A stretch of DNA of 44,235 nucleotides from a bacterium (GCA_030693325.1 JAUYAV010000011.1:65368-109602), one strand, 5' to 3'. Positions 7,456-15,199 are shown, counted from the stretch's first letter. Notes: generated by a model not told the origin, from the sequence alone. Translations and numbers: made by a program.

Positions 7456-7493
7456 TACTATTGTAATTCCACGATCGTGGAATTACAATAGTA
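7456..7493. repeat. Type A 38-bp perfect palindrome, copy A2
   Basis: This copy is identical in all 38 bases to A1 and A3, and extends to 40 bp of perfect symmetry (7455-7494). It lies 24 bp upstream of the chosen trmH ATG. Its minus-strand TTGTAA-N17-TACAAT (with -10 at 7460-7465) is correctly placed to drive trmH. Together with A1 it brackets a 603-bp unit containing only trmH. Confidence 0.97.
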
Positions 7494-7593
7494 ATGACAA
7501 TTTTAAATTAATATTTATTGATCTTTTGTTACTCCGATTTTCATATACCAATCACTATTTGAAAACAAGTCGCGGAAAAGCAATGCTAATTGT

Positions 7594-10500
7594 TTAGGGG
7601 GCTATTCCAAAATGGAAATATATATCACCGACGCATTGCCAAGAAAAAGCAGGGGCGCCGATGTAATAGCAAGCGTCATAACTGCTATTTTCATAAGAGT
7701 TAGAACCTGCCCCATAGATACGAAAATTATCATCGCCGTAACGAGTGCCAGCGTAATGAATAAAATAATACAAACCAGGGTCTAATGTAATACTATTGTC
7801 TAAAAGAATACAAACCTCGCCGGCAATTTCAGGGGGAATCCCCCACCAACCAGTAATTTGAGTGTACCCGGTCATATTAGCCCCATTTTGGGGGTCGGTC
7901 GGTTGAGAATATAATTCAAAACCAGTAGCAAACGCTCCCCATTTGGGGTCAACTCTTTGCTGGAGCCAAAGACATACTCGGTTAATTGTTTGGGAATTTC
8001 CTTTATTGATAAATTGAGTTATAGCATTTGACCATTGGCTATTAGCCCATATCAAATTATCATGATTTAGTTGACCCACGGGAACGGCGATGGAAGCGGT
8101 GCTGATTGCCGAACCTAATCTCTCTTTATCAAACGTCTGAATGGAAAATTGGTAATCACGGCCCACTTCGTTAATGGAAATTTCGGCCGTTGTTGAGGCG
8201 GTATTAATTACCTCTAAAGTTGAACTGGTATTGCTAATATCGGTAATTTTGTAAGTTAAACTTGAAGTGGCGCCGGAATAATCCTGCGACGCCTGCCAAT
8301 TGAAAATTAATTTCATTGTTGAAGAAGAGTATCGCACGACAAAGTCGGCGGGAGCGGCAGGCGCGGAACGCGGCTCAGGGAAACTTAAAGAATTTTGAGG
8401 ATTGGGAATTGAGCGAATTTCAAAATCAATAGCGTCATCGGTATCGCAACCGTTGCCTAAAAATTCACCGTCATTTTGGCTGGAAATACACTGGTTATTA
8501 TAGAAAGCTTTTCGCTCTAAACTTTGCCCTTCGGATATTCCAACATTCTCAAGAATGTTGGAATAATTTATTTGATCAATTCCAGAGCCTTGATTATCAA
8601 TTAAATAAATGGTGCTTGTGCTATTAGGTAAAGTGGCTGACCGGATAATATCGGCAGGCGTACTGGTACTAATATAACTATTAAATCCAACCAAAAGAAA
8701 ACTTTTCCTTTTTATTAGAGTAATATCTTCGGGCTTGGAACCAAATTTAGCTAATGAATCGGTTGAGGTGGCACCATTCTTTAAAATTCTTAAAGACCAA
8801 TCGTTGATATCAATCTCACTATTGGTGGGATTATAAAGTTCAATAAATTCTTTGCCTTCGTCTAGTCCTTGGGGATTAAAAAGAATTTCACTGATAACAA
8901 TATGATTAGCTTCACCTAATTGTCCAACAGAAATAATAGTTGAAGTCGCGGTTGAAGAAGTATTCTGGTCGTCAAAAACAACTAAACCGACTTGGTAATC
9001 GCCGGCTTGAAAATAAGTATGAATAGTGGTGGTGGTTGTTGCCGAAGAAGTCGCATTATCACCAAAATCCCACTGATAAGAAATAATTTGACCATCATCA
9101 GTTGAAGAGGCGGCATTAAACGTAATTACATCGCCGACCTTCGGATTTTGTGGAGAATAACTGAAAGAGGCATCAGGAGCTTGATTAGGTTGCTCAATGG
9201 AACTAACAGAAATAGTAGAAGTGGCAGTGGAAGAAGCGTTTTGATTATCAAAAACAATTAAGCTTACTTGATAATCACCAGCTTGGGAATAATTATGCGT
9301 AGTAGTGGCGATAGAAATTGTTGAAGTGGCATTGTCGCCAAAATCCCATTGATAAAGTGAAATTGTTCCATCGGAATCGGGATCGCTTGAAGAAGCGGCG
9401 TTAAAAGTAATTAAATCACCAACAACAGGATTCGTTGGAGTATAAACAAAAAAAGCGCTCGGCGCCTGATTAGTCGCAGAACAATTTTTTGGCTGGGCTT
9501 TCGGGCTCGGACAAGTTTGAATTTCAAAATCCTGAGAGTTATTATTGGTATCAATAAAAGTATTATTTTGAAATTTTCTCTGAATGCTTTGATTTTCGTT
9601 GGGATTGACAGCTGAACCTGATCCCTCAAAATCCACAACACTTCCCCAGCCAACTTTATCGGCTACTTCCTGATTGGGATTTTTTAATTGAAGAGTGTTG
9701 TCTTCCGTTAAAGCCATGCCGGAAACGACAACATCGGAATAAGTTGAAGTTGCCCGAAAAATCACAAAATAACTTTTAGCCTCTATTATTTTACCTTCGA
9801 AATTATTTTTAGAAACAAATGAATTGAAATCACTGCCAGTTTGAGTTTTTCTTTGAAGGTACCAACCACTCAAACTGACAGCTTGGTCGTTTGGGTTGTA
9901 AAGTTCTATAAATCTATTCTCGATTGGAGAAATTTGAATTTCATTAATTAAAATTTTTGAATATTGGATAGCGACGGTTGATTGGTTTAAATTGCCGGCT
10001 GGCGGATTATTTACTCCGCCTCCTCCGCCGCCATAAATAATAATATAACCGGAACTATTAACCGCTTTTGGCGTGCCGCCGGCATTAGCCGATGTCTGCC
10101 AACTCAAATCATTTTTTCTTTCCATTGTCTGTTTGGAAACATTATCGCCCGCTGGCCAGCTTGGATTCGCTAAAACCTCATCGATTAAATTACATTGACC
10201 GTCAAAAAGCCGCAAACCTTCATTAGTATTGGAAAGCCCGCCGGTATAAATTTTATCGGCTGAAATATTTGGCACCGAATTATCATCGGTACGCTCCAAA
10301 AGATAAAATCCTCCAGTCGGAATTTTATCTCCATTTTCAAAAGTGATTTTGATTTGCTCGCCTTGGTCAATTAATTGGTGTCCACTCAGGTTTAATTCGG
10401 CGCCGGAAATATTTTTCAGTTCAATCCATTCGTCATTGGCGCTATTAGCGGTTCCCATCCAAGCCACTTCGTTGATAATAATTTTTTGTCGAGACGGAGA

Positions 10501-11121
10501 TTGGGAAGTTGCGAAACTACACTGTTTAAAACTCACTGCCTGTGGCGGGCTACTGGTTGCTTGTTGGATTTGTTCTTGTTGTTTTATCTGTTCTTCTTGT
10601 CGAGGCGTTATCTCTTCGCCCTGTTCTTCTGTTTCTTCTGAAATATCTATCAGCGATTCTTGTTTTTTAACAACAACCGGCTGGGAATTTTCTTTTTTCG
10701 GCGTACCGCCGATTGCGGCTGAGGTATGCCAAGTTAAATCGCTGTTATTTCGTTCCATTGTTTTTTTAGCGGCGTTATCCCCCGCCGGCCATTTAGAATT
10801 AGCCAAAACCTCGTCGATAAGATTGCATCCGCCGTCAAACAATCTTAACCCTTCATCGGTGTTTGAAAGAGCGCCGCTATAAATCAAATCGGCTTTTACC
10901 GAAGAAACCGCCTCATCTCCATTTCTTTCTAAAAGAAAAAATCCGCCGGCTGGAATAACCGTGTTTTTATCAAAAACAATTTTTATCTGCTCGCCTCGGT
11001 CCAAAAGCTGATAGCCGGAAATATCAATAGAATTGCCGGAAATATTTTTTAATTCAATCCATTCATCGTTGGCGTTGCTACCCCCCCCCCCCCCCGCTCC
11101 CGCCCATCCAAGCGACTTCAT
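7594..11121 (-). CDS. Large secreted lamin-tail/PKD repeat protein, downstream part of a frame-split gene
   Basis: This reading frame continues the gene starting at 12226, but in a different frame after the poly-G tract (11081-11095). An isolated start (ATG 11121 or TTG 11178) would give an out-of-frame lead of little meaning and no signal peptide. Modules after the tract, in order, are: lamin-tail domain 1 (SNANDEWIELKNIS...), a Q/E-rich linker, lamin-tail 2 (KIIINEVAWMGTANSANDEW), a Gly linker, lamin-tail 3 (INEIQISPIENRFIELYNP), two PKD domains (YQWDFGDNATS twice), lamin-tail 4 (FIELYNPTNSEIDINDW), an FN3-like domain, and a C-terminal beta-rich domain ending FHFGIAP. Such extracellular adhesion or scaffold modules are common in CPR cell-surface proteins. 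A 28-bp palindrome lies within lamin-tail 4. The function is inferred from modules only. Confidence 0.85.
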   Translation of the reverse strand: MKSLGWAGAGGGGGSNANDEWIELKNISGNSIDISGYQLLDRGEQIKIVFDKNTVIPAGGFFLLERNGDEAVSSVKADLIYSGALSNTDEGLRLFDGGCNLIDEVLANSKWPAGDNAAKKTMERNNSDLTWHTSAAIGGTPKKENSQPVVVKKQESLIDISEETEEQGEEITPRQEEQIKQQEQIQQATSSPPQAVSFKQCSFATSQSPSRQKIIINEVAWMGTANSANDEWIELKNISGAELNLSGHQLIDQGEQIKITFENGDKIPTGGFYLLERTDDNSVPNISADKIYTGGLSNTNEGLRLFDGQCNLIDEVLANPSWPAGDNVSKQTMERKNDLSWQTSANAGGTPKAVNSSGYIIIYGGGGGGVNNPPAGNLNQSTVAIQYSKILINEIQISPIENRFIELYNPNDQAVSLSGWYLQRKTQTGSDFNSFVSKNNFEGKIIEAKSYFVIFRATSTYSDVVVSGMALTEDNTLQLKNPNQEVADKVGWGSVVDFEGSGSAVNPNENQSIQRKFQNNTFIDTNNNSQDFEIQTCPSPKAQPKNCSATNQAPSAFFVYTPTNPVVGDLITFNAASSSDPDSDGTISLYQWDFGDNATSTISIATTTHNYSQAGDYQVSLIVFDNQNASSTATSTISVSSIEQPNQAPDASFSYSPQNPKVGDVITFNAASSTDDGQIISYQWDFGDNATSSATTTTTIHTYFQAGDYQVGLVVFDDQNTSSTATSTIISVGQLGEANHIVISEILFNPQGLDEGKEFIELYNPTNSEIDINDWSLRILKNGATSTDSLAKFGSKPEDITLIKRKSFLLVGFNSYISTSTPADIIRSATLPNSTSTIYLIDNQGSGIDQINYSNILENVGISEGQSLERKAFYNNQCISSQNDGEFLGNGCDTDDAIDFEIRSIPNPQNSLSFPEPRSAPAAPADFVVRYSSSTMKLIFNWQASQDYSGATSSLTYKITDISNTSSTLEVINTASTTAEISINEVGRDYQFSIQTFDKERLGSAISTASIAVPVGQLNHDNLIWANSQWSNAITQFINKGNSQTINRVCLWLQQRVDPKWGAFATGFELYSQPTDPQNGANMTGYTQITGWWGIPPEIAGEVCILLDNSITLDPGLYYFIHYAGTRYGDDNFRIYGAGSNSYENSSYDACYYIGAPAFSWQCVGDIYFHFGIAP
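8537..8564. repeat. 28-bp palindrome inside lamin-tail module 4 coding sequence
   Basis: Arms ATTCCAACATTCT (8537-8549) and its reverse complement (8552-8564) are separated by CA. In the protein it encodes most of YSNILENVGIS, between the end of the lamin-tail fold and the conserved SEGQSLERK segment. It resembles the trmH internal palindrome in style but not in sequence. Confidence 0.85.
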
Positions 11122-12226
11122 TGATGATGACTTTTGAATGCGACGCTGATTTTTGAGTATCAAAAGAACACTGTTCAAAATTCGCTGACCGAGACGCCTG
11201 TCCAGATTGATCCAACTGCGTTTCTTGAGATAAATCTATTACCTGCGCCAACTGAAATTCATCCTTTTTAAAAACATTGGAAAATGTTTCTTTGATTGCT
11301 TGAGCAACCTCAACAACTTTTTCAACTCCAGCATTAACTATAGAAACAGCGGCCCGTCCAATGGCTACGGGTAGCTTAAAAGCAACAAAGGACACTCCAT
11401 TTGCAATATGGTCTGCGACAGCAAACATCGCCCCTTCTATTTTATGCACTATAGAAAGTTTTGGCGAAGCAAGGCACGGTTTCTGCGCGTCTTGTACATT
11501 ATTTGTTTTTAACTGATCAAGCGAAGATTCAATACCAGAAACGATTTTATCACCTTGATATTTTAGGTAGATATCAGAAAAACCATGCCCTGAAGAACTA
11601 TCACCTTCTTGTAATTCAATATGAACATTGGACGGTAAAATTTTTCTAGTAAATTGAATACGAGCCACAAGGCCAGTAATAACCTTATCAGTATCAGAGG
11701 TGATCCATTTACCGCTACCAGCAACCCGAGATGAAGGAGTTGCCACGCTATAAATAGCAAGGGATTGAGAAGGAACCCCGCCATCTTTGTCAGCAACTAC
11801 ATCATAAAAACTATTAGCATAAAAATTTCCTTGAGAATGAGCGACGAGGAGCAATTTTTGGGTGGCAACTTTTTCACTGGCGGTCTTGAGCATTTCTACG
11901 AGATCATAATCCTCTACTGTTTCAGAATCAAAAAGCCCTTGATAAATTGATTTTAAAATATCGCCGAGTCCGGCGAGATGGGATTCGTTATGGAGATAAT
12001 CAACGGCCAGGGGTTCGCCATTGTAATTTTTTCCAAAATAATATTTTAAGGCATCTCTATTAGAAATAGCACCATCTTTATTAGTTAGAATCCCGTTAAT
12101 CGTGATGATTGTATAGCCATTCGACGAACAAGTTTGGCTCCCTGTTTGAGCAAAAACAGCAAATGGAGACATAGCAAACAAAACAGCCATTATGGCTATT
12201 TTAAATTTTATTGAAAAATAGTTCAT
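11078..12226 (-). CDS. Secreted alpha/beta-hydrolase-like N-terminal part of the lamin-tail/PKD protein (frame-split)
   Basis: The 382-residue frame begins with a signal peptide (residues 1-26, ending AVFA before QTGSQ). Residues about 38-230 resemble an alpha/beta-hydrolase or lipase fold: ITINGILTN oxyanion-like strand and nucleophile elbow A-H-S131-Q-G. The catalytic Asp and His are not certain. It ends in KVIINEVAWMGGSGGGGG, the beginning of a lamin-tail domain whose remainder lies in the next frame after the poly-G tract. An internal homologue, VAWMGTANSANDEW, shows the expected continuation, so this and the downstream frame are one gene of about 1540 codons. In the present 15-G state translation stops right after the tract, releasing a short secreted hydrolase-like protein without the adhesive modules. 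It starts 6 nt after the 12233-12868 gene. Confidence 0.85.
   Translation of the reverse strand: MNYFSIKFKIAIMAVLFAMSPFAVFAQTGSQTCSSNGYTIITINGILTNKDGAISNRDALKYYFGKNYNGEPLAVDYLHNESHLAGLGDILKSIYQGLFDSETVEDYDLVEMLKTASEKVATQKLLLVAHSQGNFYANSFYDVVADKDGGVPSQSLAIYSVATPSSRVAGSGKWITSDTDKVITGLVARIQFTRKILPSNVHIELQEGDSSSGHGFSDIYLKYQGDKIVSGIESSLDQLKTNNVQDAQKPCLASPKLSIVHKIEGAMFAVADHIANGVSFVAFKLPVAIGRAAVSIVNAGVEKVVEVAQAIKETFSNVFKKDEFQLAQVIDLSQETQLDQSGQASRSANFEQCSFDTQKSASHSKVIINEVAWMGGSGGGGG
11081..11095 (-). repeat. 15-nt poly-G (coding strand) tract: candidate phase-variation switch
   Basis: Fifteen consecutive C on the plus strand (G on the coding strand) lie inside the first lamin-tail domain of the secreted protein. 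With 15 G the frame reaches TAG immediately. With 14 or 17 G it reads through into SNANDEWIELKN. Such a run in a low-GC genome, in a surface-protein gene, is the hallmark of a slipped-strand contingency locus. A sequencing or assembly miscount of the homopolymer is the main alternative. Confidence 0.9.
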
Positions 12227-12232
12227 AAAACT

Positions 12233-12868
12233 CTAGTTAGGTAATACCGATAGATTAATATCGCATACTTCATTTTCTGATTCGCTATAACTCCCTATGT
12301 TTCCAACAAAATCTTTACGGGCTTTTTTTCTTTCTGGTGTATTTCGTTGTTTATTTTCAATAAATCCATGAAGCTTGTCGCCAATTTCAATAAATTTTTT
12401 CATATCATCTCGTGAAGTTATTTCACCAACACAATAATGTGCCCTGCTCTGTTCCCTCACTACTTCAGTCACCGTTTCCTTATTCACAATCTTCTGCGTC
12501 GCTTCCATCTGCAACGCGAACGCATATTGTAAAAGCACCGCGCGGGTTTTCGCAGAATCCGGATATTCCTTAAAAATAACCAGCTCCACATCATCGCGAA
12601 TGCCGTTTTGATTCGCGTCAATTCCCTCAATGGTTGAGTCATTGAGTTCTTGGTTAGGTTCCGGCGGGAGTTTTATCCCCATCACATCGTCAAGTGTAAT
12701 TTTTTGCGCGTGTATGCGAAGTACGGCTTCTTCCGTTTTCTGTTTTTCAATTACAGCCGGTATGCGATAGATAACAAGACCGATAAAGAGAAGGAGGATT
12801 ATACCCAAGGGGATGCGAACAATGCGCCAAAAAATTATCCAATGCTTATTCTCAAAAAATTTCTTCAC
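12233..12868 (-). CDS. Hypothetical membrane-anchored protein with EF-hand/dockerin-like loop
   Basis: I do not recognise this 211-residue family. A single membrane helix spans residues about 15-36 (IVRIPLGIILLLFIGLVIY) after a basic N-terminus, so the rest is probably outside the cell. GIDANQNGIRDDVEL (residues about 83-97) fits a dockerin/EF-hand-type calcium loop (D-x-N-x-N/D-G). A charged helical C-terminal half has two Cys (in AHYCVGE and NEVCDIN) that could form a disulfide. The start is GTG at 12868, with a TATAAT 9 nt upstream. It ends 6 nt before the secreted hydrolase/lamin-tail gene, so the two are likely co-transcribed and may cooperate at the surface. Confidence 0.75.
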   Translation of the reverse strand: MKKFFENKHWIIFWRIVRIPLGIILLLFIGLVIYRIPAVIEKQKTEEAVLRIHAQKITLDDVMGIKLPPEPNQELNDSTIEGIDANQNGIRDDVELVIFKEYPDSAKTRAVLLQYAFALQMEATQKIVNKETVTEVVREQSRAHYCVGEITSRDDMKKFIEIGDKLHGFIENKQRNTPERKKARKDFVGNIGSYSESENEVCDINLSVLPN

Positions 12869-12877
12869 GATATTTTT

Positions 12878-12904
12878 ATTATATCAAAAAATTCCAACAA
12901 TCAA
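12878..12904 (-). promoter_or_regulatory. Putative promoter of the 12233-12226 surface-protein operon
   Basis: Minus strand: TTGATT (12899-12904), 15-nt spacer, perfect TATAAT (12878-12883), then 9 nt to the GTG start at 12868. The spacer is short; CAGTTG with 18 nt is an alternative -35. The geometry implies a leaderless mRNA. Confidence 0.45.
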
Positions 12905-12972
12905 CTGTGGATAACTAATTTTTCCAATTTTTTTAAATCTTTTTTCTTTCTAATTTCTACCAAATATTGAGC

Positions 12973-13010
12973 TACTATTGTAATTCCACGATCGTGGAAT
13001 TACAATAGTA
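12973..13010. repeat. Type A 38-bp perfect palindrome, copy A3
   Basis: Identical to A1 and A2 over all 38 bases. Like A1 it is preceded by AGC and followed by AATT and a T-rich stretch. It lies 224 bp downstream of the first PaaX/Cas2-like gene and about 105 bp upstream of the 12868 start. With the degenerate copy A4 it brackets an 857-bp unit carrying that gene. Confidence 0.97.
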
Positions 13011-13234
13011 AATTGTTTTTGAGCAATTTATGGATTTTGAAATAAAAATTTTAATTATCTTCGTCAATCTCTAGCGCTTTTGCGGAAAATCAGCAATTTG
13101 AATTCGGCAATCCGGCAAAATAATGCGGCAATTGCCGATTTAAATAAGGATAATGCGATAATTATAGAAATAATCCGGCAAATCTAAAATTGCCGGATTA
13201 AGGACAGGTTTGCCGCATTCCCGAGAATTAAAGA
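13011..13234. repeat. Non-coding spacer with cluster of CGGCAA inverted repeats
   Basis: No convincing gene is seen in 12869-13234. Besides copy A3 it holds many copies of a CGGCAA/TTGCCG core. There is a perfect stem TAATCCGGCAA (13171-13181) with its complement at 13190-13200 (8-nt loop). CGGCAATTGCCG (13126-13137) is a perfect palindrome. AATGCGGCAA (13122-13131) pairs with 13210-13219. This could fold as nested hairpins on either strand, lying just 3' of the PaaX/Cas2-like gene: a possible structured 3' end, element terminus or small RNA. Confidence 0.7.
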
Positions 13235-13786
13235 TTAAGGTTTTATATTAAGGGTGCCTTGTTTCTCTTTGTTTACTGCGAAAATATGGATATAAGGCAA
13301 TAAATTCAATTCTTTCAGGAAATGAAAAAATTCTTCCGGCAATTGGCTGTCCCCCGTCCAAACGCTTTTCTGAAGCAAGGAAAAATTGAAGTTAATAAGG
13401 GTATTTCTTAACCAATCCCTCTTTTTCTTTTGATTTTCCGGAATGTCAAAAACTATAATCTTCAAATAATCTTTTTTCTTTTCAATGGATTTTAGGGGAG
13501 ACAAAAGTTTTTTATTTTTTAAAATTTTTAAACGCTCCAACCCTTTTGACGTCAATTTCCAAATCGTCTTTTTGTCCTCGCTTTTTTTCTTTTCAACAAA
13601 TCCCTGCTTTTGGAGCTGATAAAGAAGGTTGTGGAATTTTTGGTGTTCTTCTTTTGAGCTTTGTGACCGGCCGGAATGCGAATATTGCCGGAGGTTTTTG
13701 TAAGAAGTGTGATAATCATTAAAAACAACATTCGTTGCTATCCATTTTAAATTCCTAAGAATTTCTAAAACTATTTCTGTTGACAT
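13235..13786 (-). CDS. PaaX-like winged-helix protein with Cas2-like C-terminal domain, copy 1
   Basis: Of the 183 residues, the N-terminal half (about 1-100) is a predicted winged helix-turn-helix (LLYQLQKQGFVEKKK...IWKLTSKGLERLK). The C-terminal half (about 105-175) is a ferredoxin-like Cas2/PaaX_M-type domain with LKIIVFDIPENQKKKRDWLR (D114), FSLLQKSVWTG and LPEEFFHFLKELNLLPYIHIF. PaaX proteins are DNA-binding repressors, and Cas2 proteins are structural subunits or nucleases. No cas1 or CRISPR array is nearby, so this is not an adaptation module. The start ATG at 13786 is 9 nt after TACAAT inside degenerate palindrome A4, and perfect copy A3 lies downstream. A second homologue at 22572-23087 has the same arrangement with different palindromes. 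It may be an autoregulator or part of a mobile element. Confidence 0.8.
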   Translation of the reverse strand: MSTEIVLEILRNLKWIATNVVFNDYHTSYKNLRQYSHSGRSQSSKEEHQKFHNLLYQLQKQGFVEKKKSEDKKTIWKLTSKGLERLKILKNKKLLSPLKSIEKKKDYLKIIVFDIPENQKKKRDWLRNTLINFNFSLLQKSVWTGDSQLPEEFFHFLKELNLLPYIHIFAVNKEKQGTLNIKP

Positions 13787-13791
13787 ATGTT

Positions 13792-13829
13792 TACTATTGT
13801 AATTCCACGATCGCAGAATTACAATAGTT
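13792..13829. repeat. Type A palindrome, degenerate copy A4 over the PaaX/Cas2-like promoter
   Basis: This copy matches A1-A3 except for three bases in the right half (centre CGATCGCAG instead of CGATCGTGG, and the last base). It sits in the divergent spacer between the PaaX-like gene and the sugar transferase. On the minus strand TTGTAA (13819-13824)-N17-TACAAT (13796-13801) ends 9 nt before the PaaX-like ATG. On the plus strand TTGTAA (13797-13802)-N17-TACAAT (13820-13825) points at the sugar transferase. It is a plausible promoter-operator. Confidence 0.9.
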
Positions 13830-13856
13830 GATGATTTGGCTGATTTATTGTAAAAT
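13828..13856 (+). promoter_or_regulatory. Putative promoter of the sugar transferase-flippase operon
   Basis: TTGATG (13828-13833), exactly 17 nt, then TAAAAT (13851-13856), with 14 nt to the ATG at 13871. It starts at the edge of palindrome A4, so binding of the PaaX-like protein there could affect it. Confidence 0.5.
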
Positions 13857-13870
13857 AAAATGAATTTTAT

Positions 13871-15199
13871 ATGAGCTTTAATTTCAAATTAAAACAATTA
13901 ATTGTCTTACTTGGCGATGTTTTTTTGTTCTACGGAGCGCTGATTTTGACTTTGTTAATCCGCTACGGCCAGCCGGCCTGGATAAATTCTTTCGGGGATC
14001 ACTTAAGGCCATTTTCTTGGGTTTTGATTGTCTGGCTGTCAATTTTTTTTCTGACTGATTTATACCAGGTGAAAATTCTTAAAAACGACCGCAATCTGAT
14101 CGGCAATCTTTTTCTGGCGGTAATTATCGCCACGGCGATTTCGGTAATACTTTTTTATTTGTTGGCTCCGGTTTCCAATTTAACCCCAAAAACTAACCTT
14201 TTGGTTTTCGGGGTTATCTTTGGGGTTCTAAGTTATCTTTGGCGATTACTGATAGCCAACGCCCTGCTCTTCGGCGGCTGGCGCTATCGCGTGCTGGTTA
14301 TAGGAGATTCGCCGAGAATCCAGGAAACAGTCGCTTTTCTGAAATCCAACCCTCTCCTCGGGTATGATATCGTTTTACAACTCAAAAAAAATCAAGAAAT
14401 CAACCAGCAAAATCTTTTGAAAATTATCAGCGAAAATAAAATTAACACTGTTGTTCTTCCACCTCAAATCAAAAAAGAATTTGCGGTTGTTAAATCAATT
14501 TACCGATTACTACCTCTTGAACTAACAATCACCGATTTCGTCAGTTTTTATGAAACAATCTTTGCAAAGATTCCTTTAGAAGAGCTGGAAGAGAGCTGGT
14601 TTATTGAAAAAATAATCACCAAGCGGCCTTTATTTGACGCTATTAAAAGATTATCCGATATAATTTTATCTCTTATTTCACTTATCGTTTTTTCGCCGAT
14701 AATTTTATTGATTGCCGTTCTGACTAAAATCACTTCCAAAGGGCCGGTTATTTTCAAACAGCAAAGAACGGGGAAAAATGACAAAGTTTTCTGGCTTTAT
14801 AAATTCAGAACTATGAGAGTTGAAATAAAGGGCCCGCTCTGGACAACGGAAAATGACAAACGCCTGACGCCGACGGGAAAAATCCTCCGCTTCAGCCATT
14901 TAGATGAGCTCCCCCAGCTCTGGAATATTCTCAAAGGCAATATCGCTTTTGTCGGGCCCAGAGCCGAAAGGATAGAACTGGTGGAACAATATAAAAAACT
15001 TCCCTATTATGAAATCCGACACATCATCAAGCCGGGATTCACCGGCTGGGCTCAAATCTCTTACCGCCCCAGCGCCTCCTTGGAAGAAGCGTTTGAAAAA
15101 CTGAAGTATGACATTTACTATATTAAAAACCGCTCGCTGTTTTTGGATTTACTGATTATTTTCAAAACCATAAGATACGTTTTCACTAAAGTAAAATGA
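13871..15199 (+). CDS. Polyprenyl-phosphate glycosyl-1-phosphate transferase (bacterial sugar transferase)
   Basis: A 442-residue protein of the WbaP/WcaJ type that starts glycan assembly by moving a sugar-1-phosphate from a nucleotide sugar to undecaprenyl phosphate at the inner membrane. N-terminal hydrophobic segments lie at about 9-30, 48-65, 79-99 and 108-126, followed by a CoA-binding-like Rossmann part (WRYRVLVIGDSP). The C-terminal catalytic domain follows a re-entrant helix at about 264-288 and contains FKQQRTGKNDKVFWLYKFRTM-type residues, IAFVGPRAER and KPGFTGWAQISYR. The gene overlaps the following flippase by 4 nt (ATGA), so initiation and export are translationally coupled. The sugar specificity is unknown. 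Confidence 0.92.
   Translation: MSFNFKLKQLIVLLGDVFLFYGALILTLLIRYGQPAWINSFGDHLRPFSWVLIVWLSIFFLTDLYQVKILKNDRNLIGNLFLAVIIATAISVILFYLLAPVSNLTPKTNLLVFGVIFGVLSYLWRLLIANALLFGGWRYRVLVIGDSPRIQETVAFLKSNPLLGYDIVLQLKKNQEINQQNLLKIISENKINTVVLPPQIKKEFAVVKSIYRLLPLELTITDFVSFYETIFAKIPLEELEESWFIEKIITKRPLFDAIKRLSDIILSLISLIVFSPIILLIAVLTKITSKGPVIFKQQRTGKNDKVFWLYKFRTMRVEIKGPLWTTENDKRLTPTGKILRFSHLDELPQLWNILKGNIAFVGPRAERIELVEQYKKLPYYEIRHIIKPGFTGWAQISYRPSASLEEAFEKLKYDIYYIKNRSLFLDLLIIFKTIRYVFTKVK

Noticed and set aside
10343-10882. 179-codon plus-strand open frame
   Set aside because: It lies wholly opposite well-conserved lamin-tail coding sequence and has no recognisable domain; it is an antisense shadow.
11121-11178. 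Start codons (TTG 11178, ATG 11121) of the lamin-tail frame as a separate gene
   Set aside because: The lead codes for no known N-terminus or signal peptide and overlaps the end of the upstream frame. The conserved domain runs across the poly-G tract, so a single frame-split gene is more likely.
13235-13786. Cas2 of a CRISPR adaptation module
   Set aside because: The protein has a winged-helix N-terminus typical of PaaX-like regulators, and there is no cas1 or repeat-spacer array; only the C-terminal fold is Cas2-like.
6891-13829. Type A palindromes as a CRISPR array
   Set aside because: The copies are far apart, separated by genes, with no regular spacers and no cas1 or effector genes.
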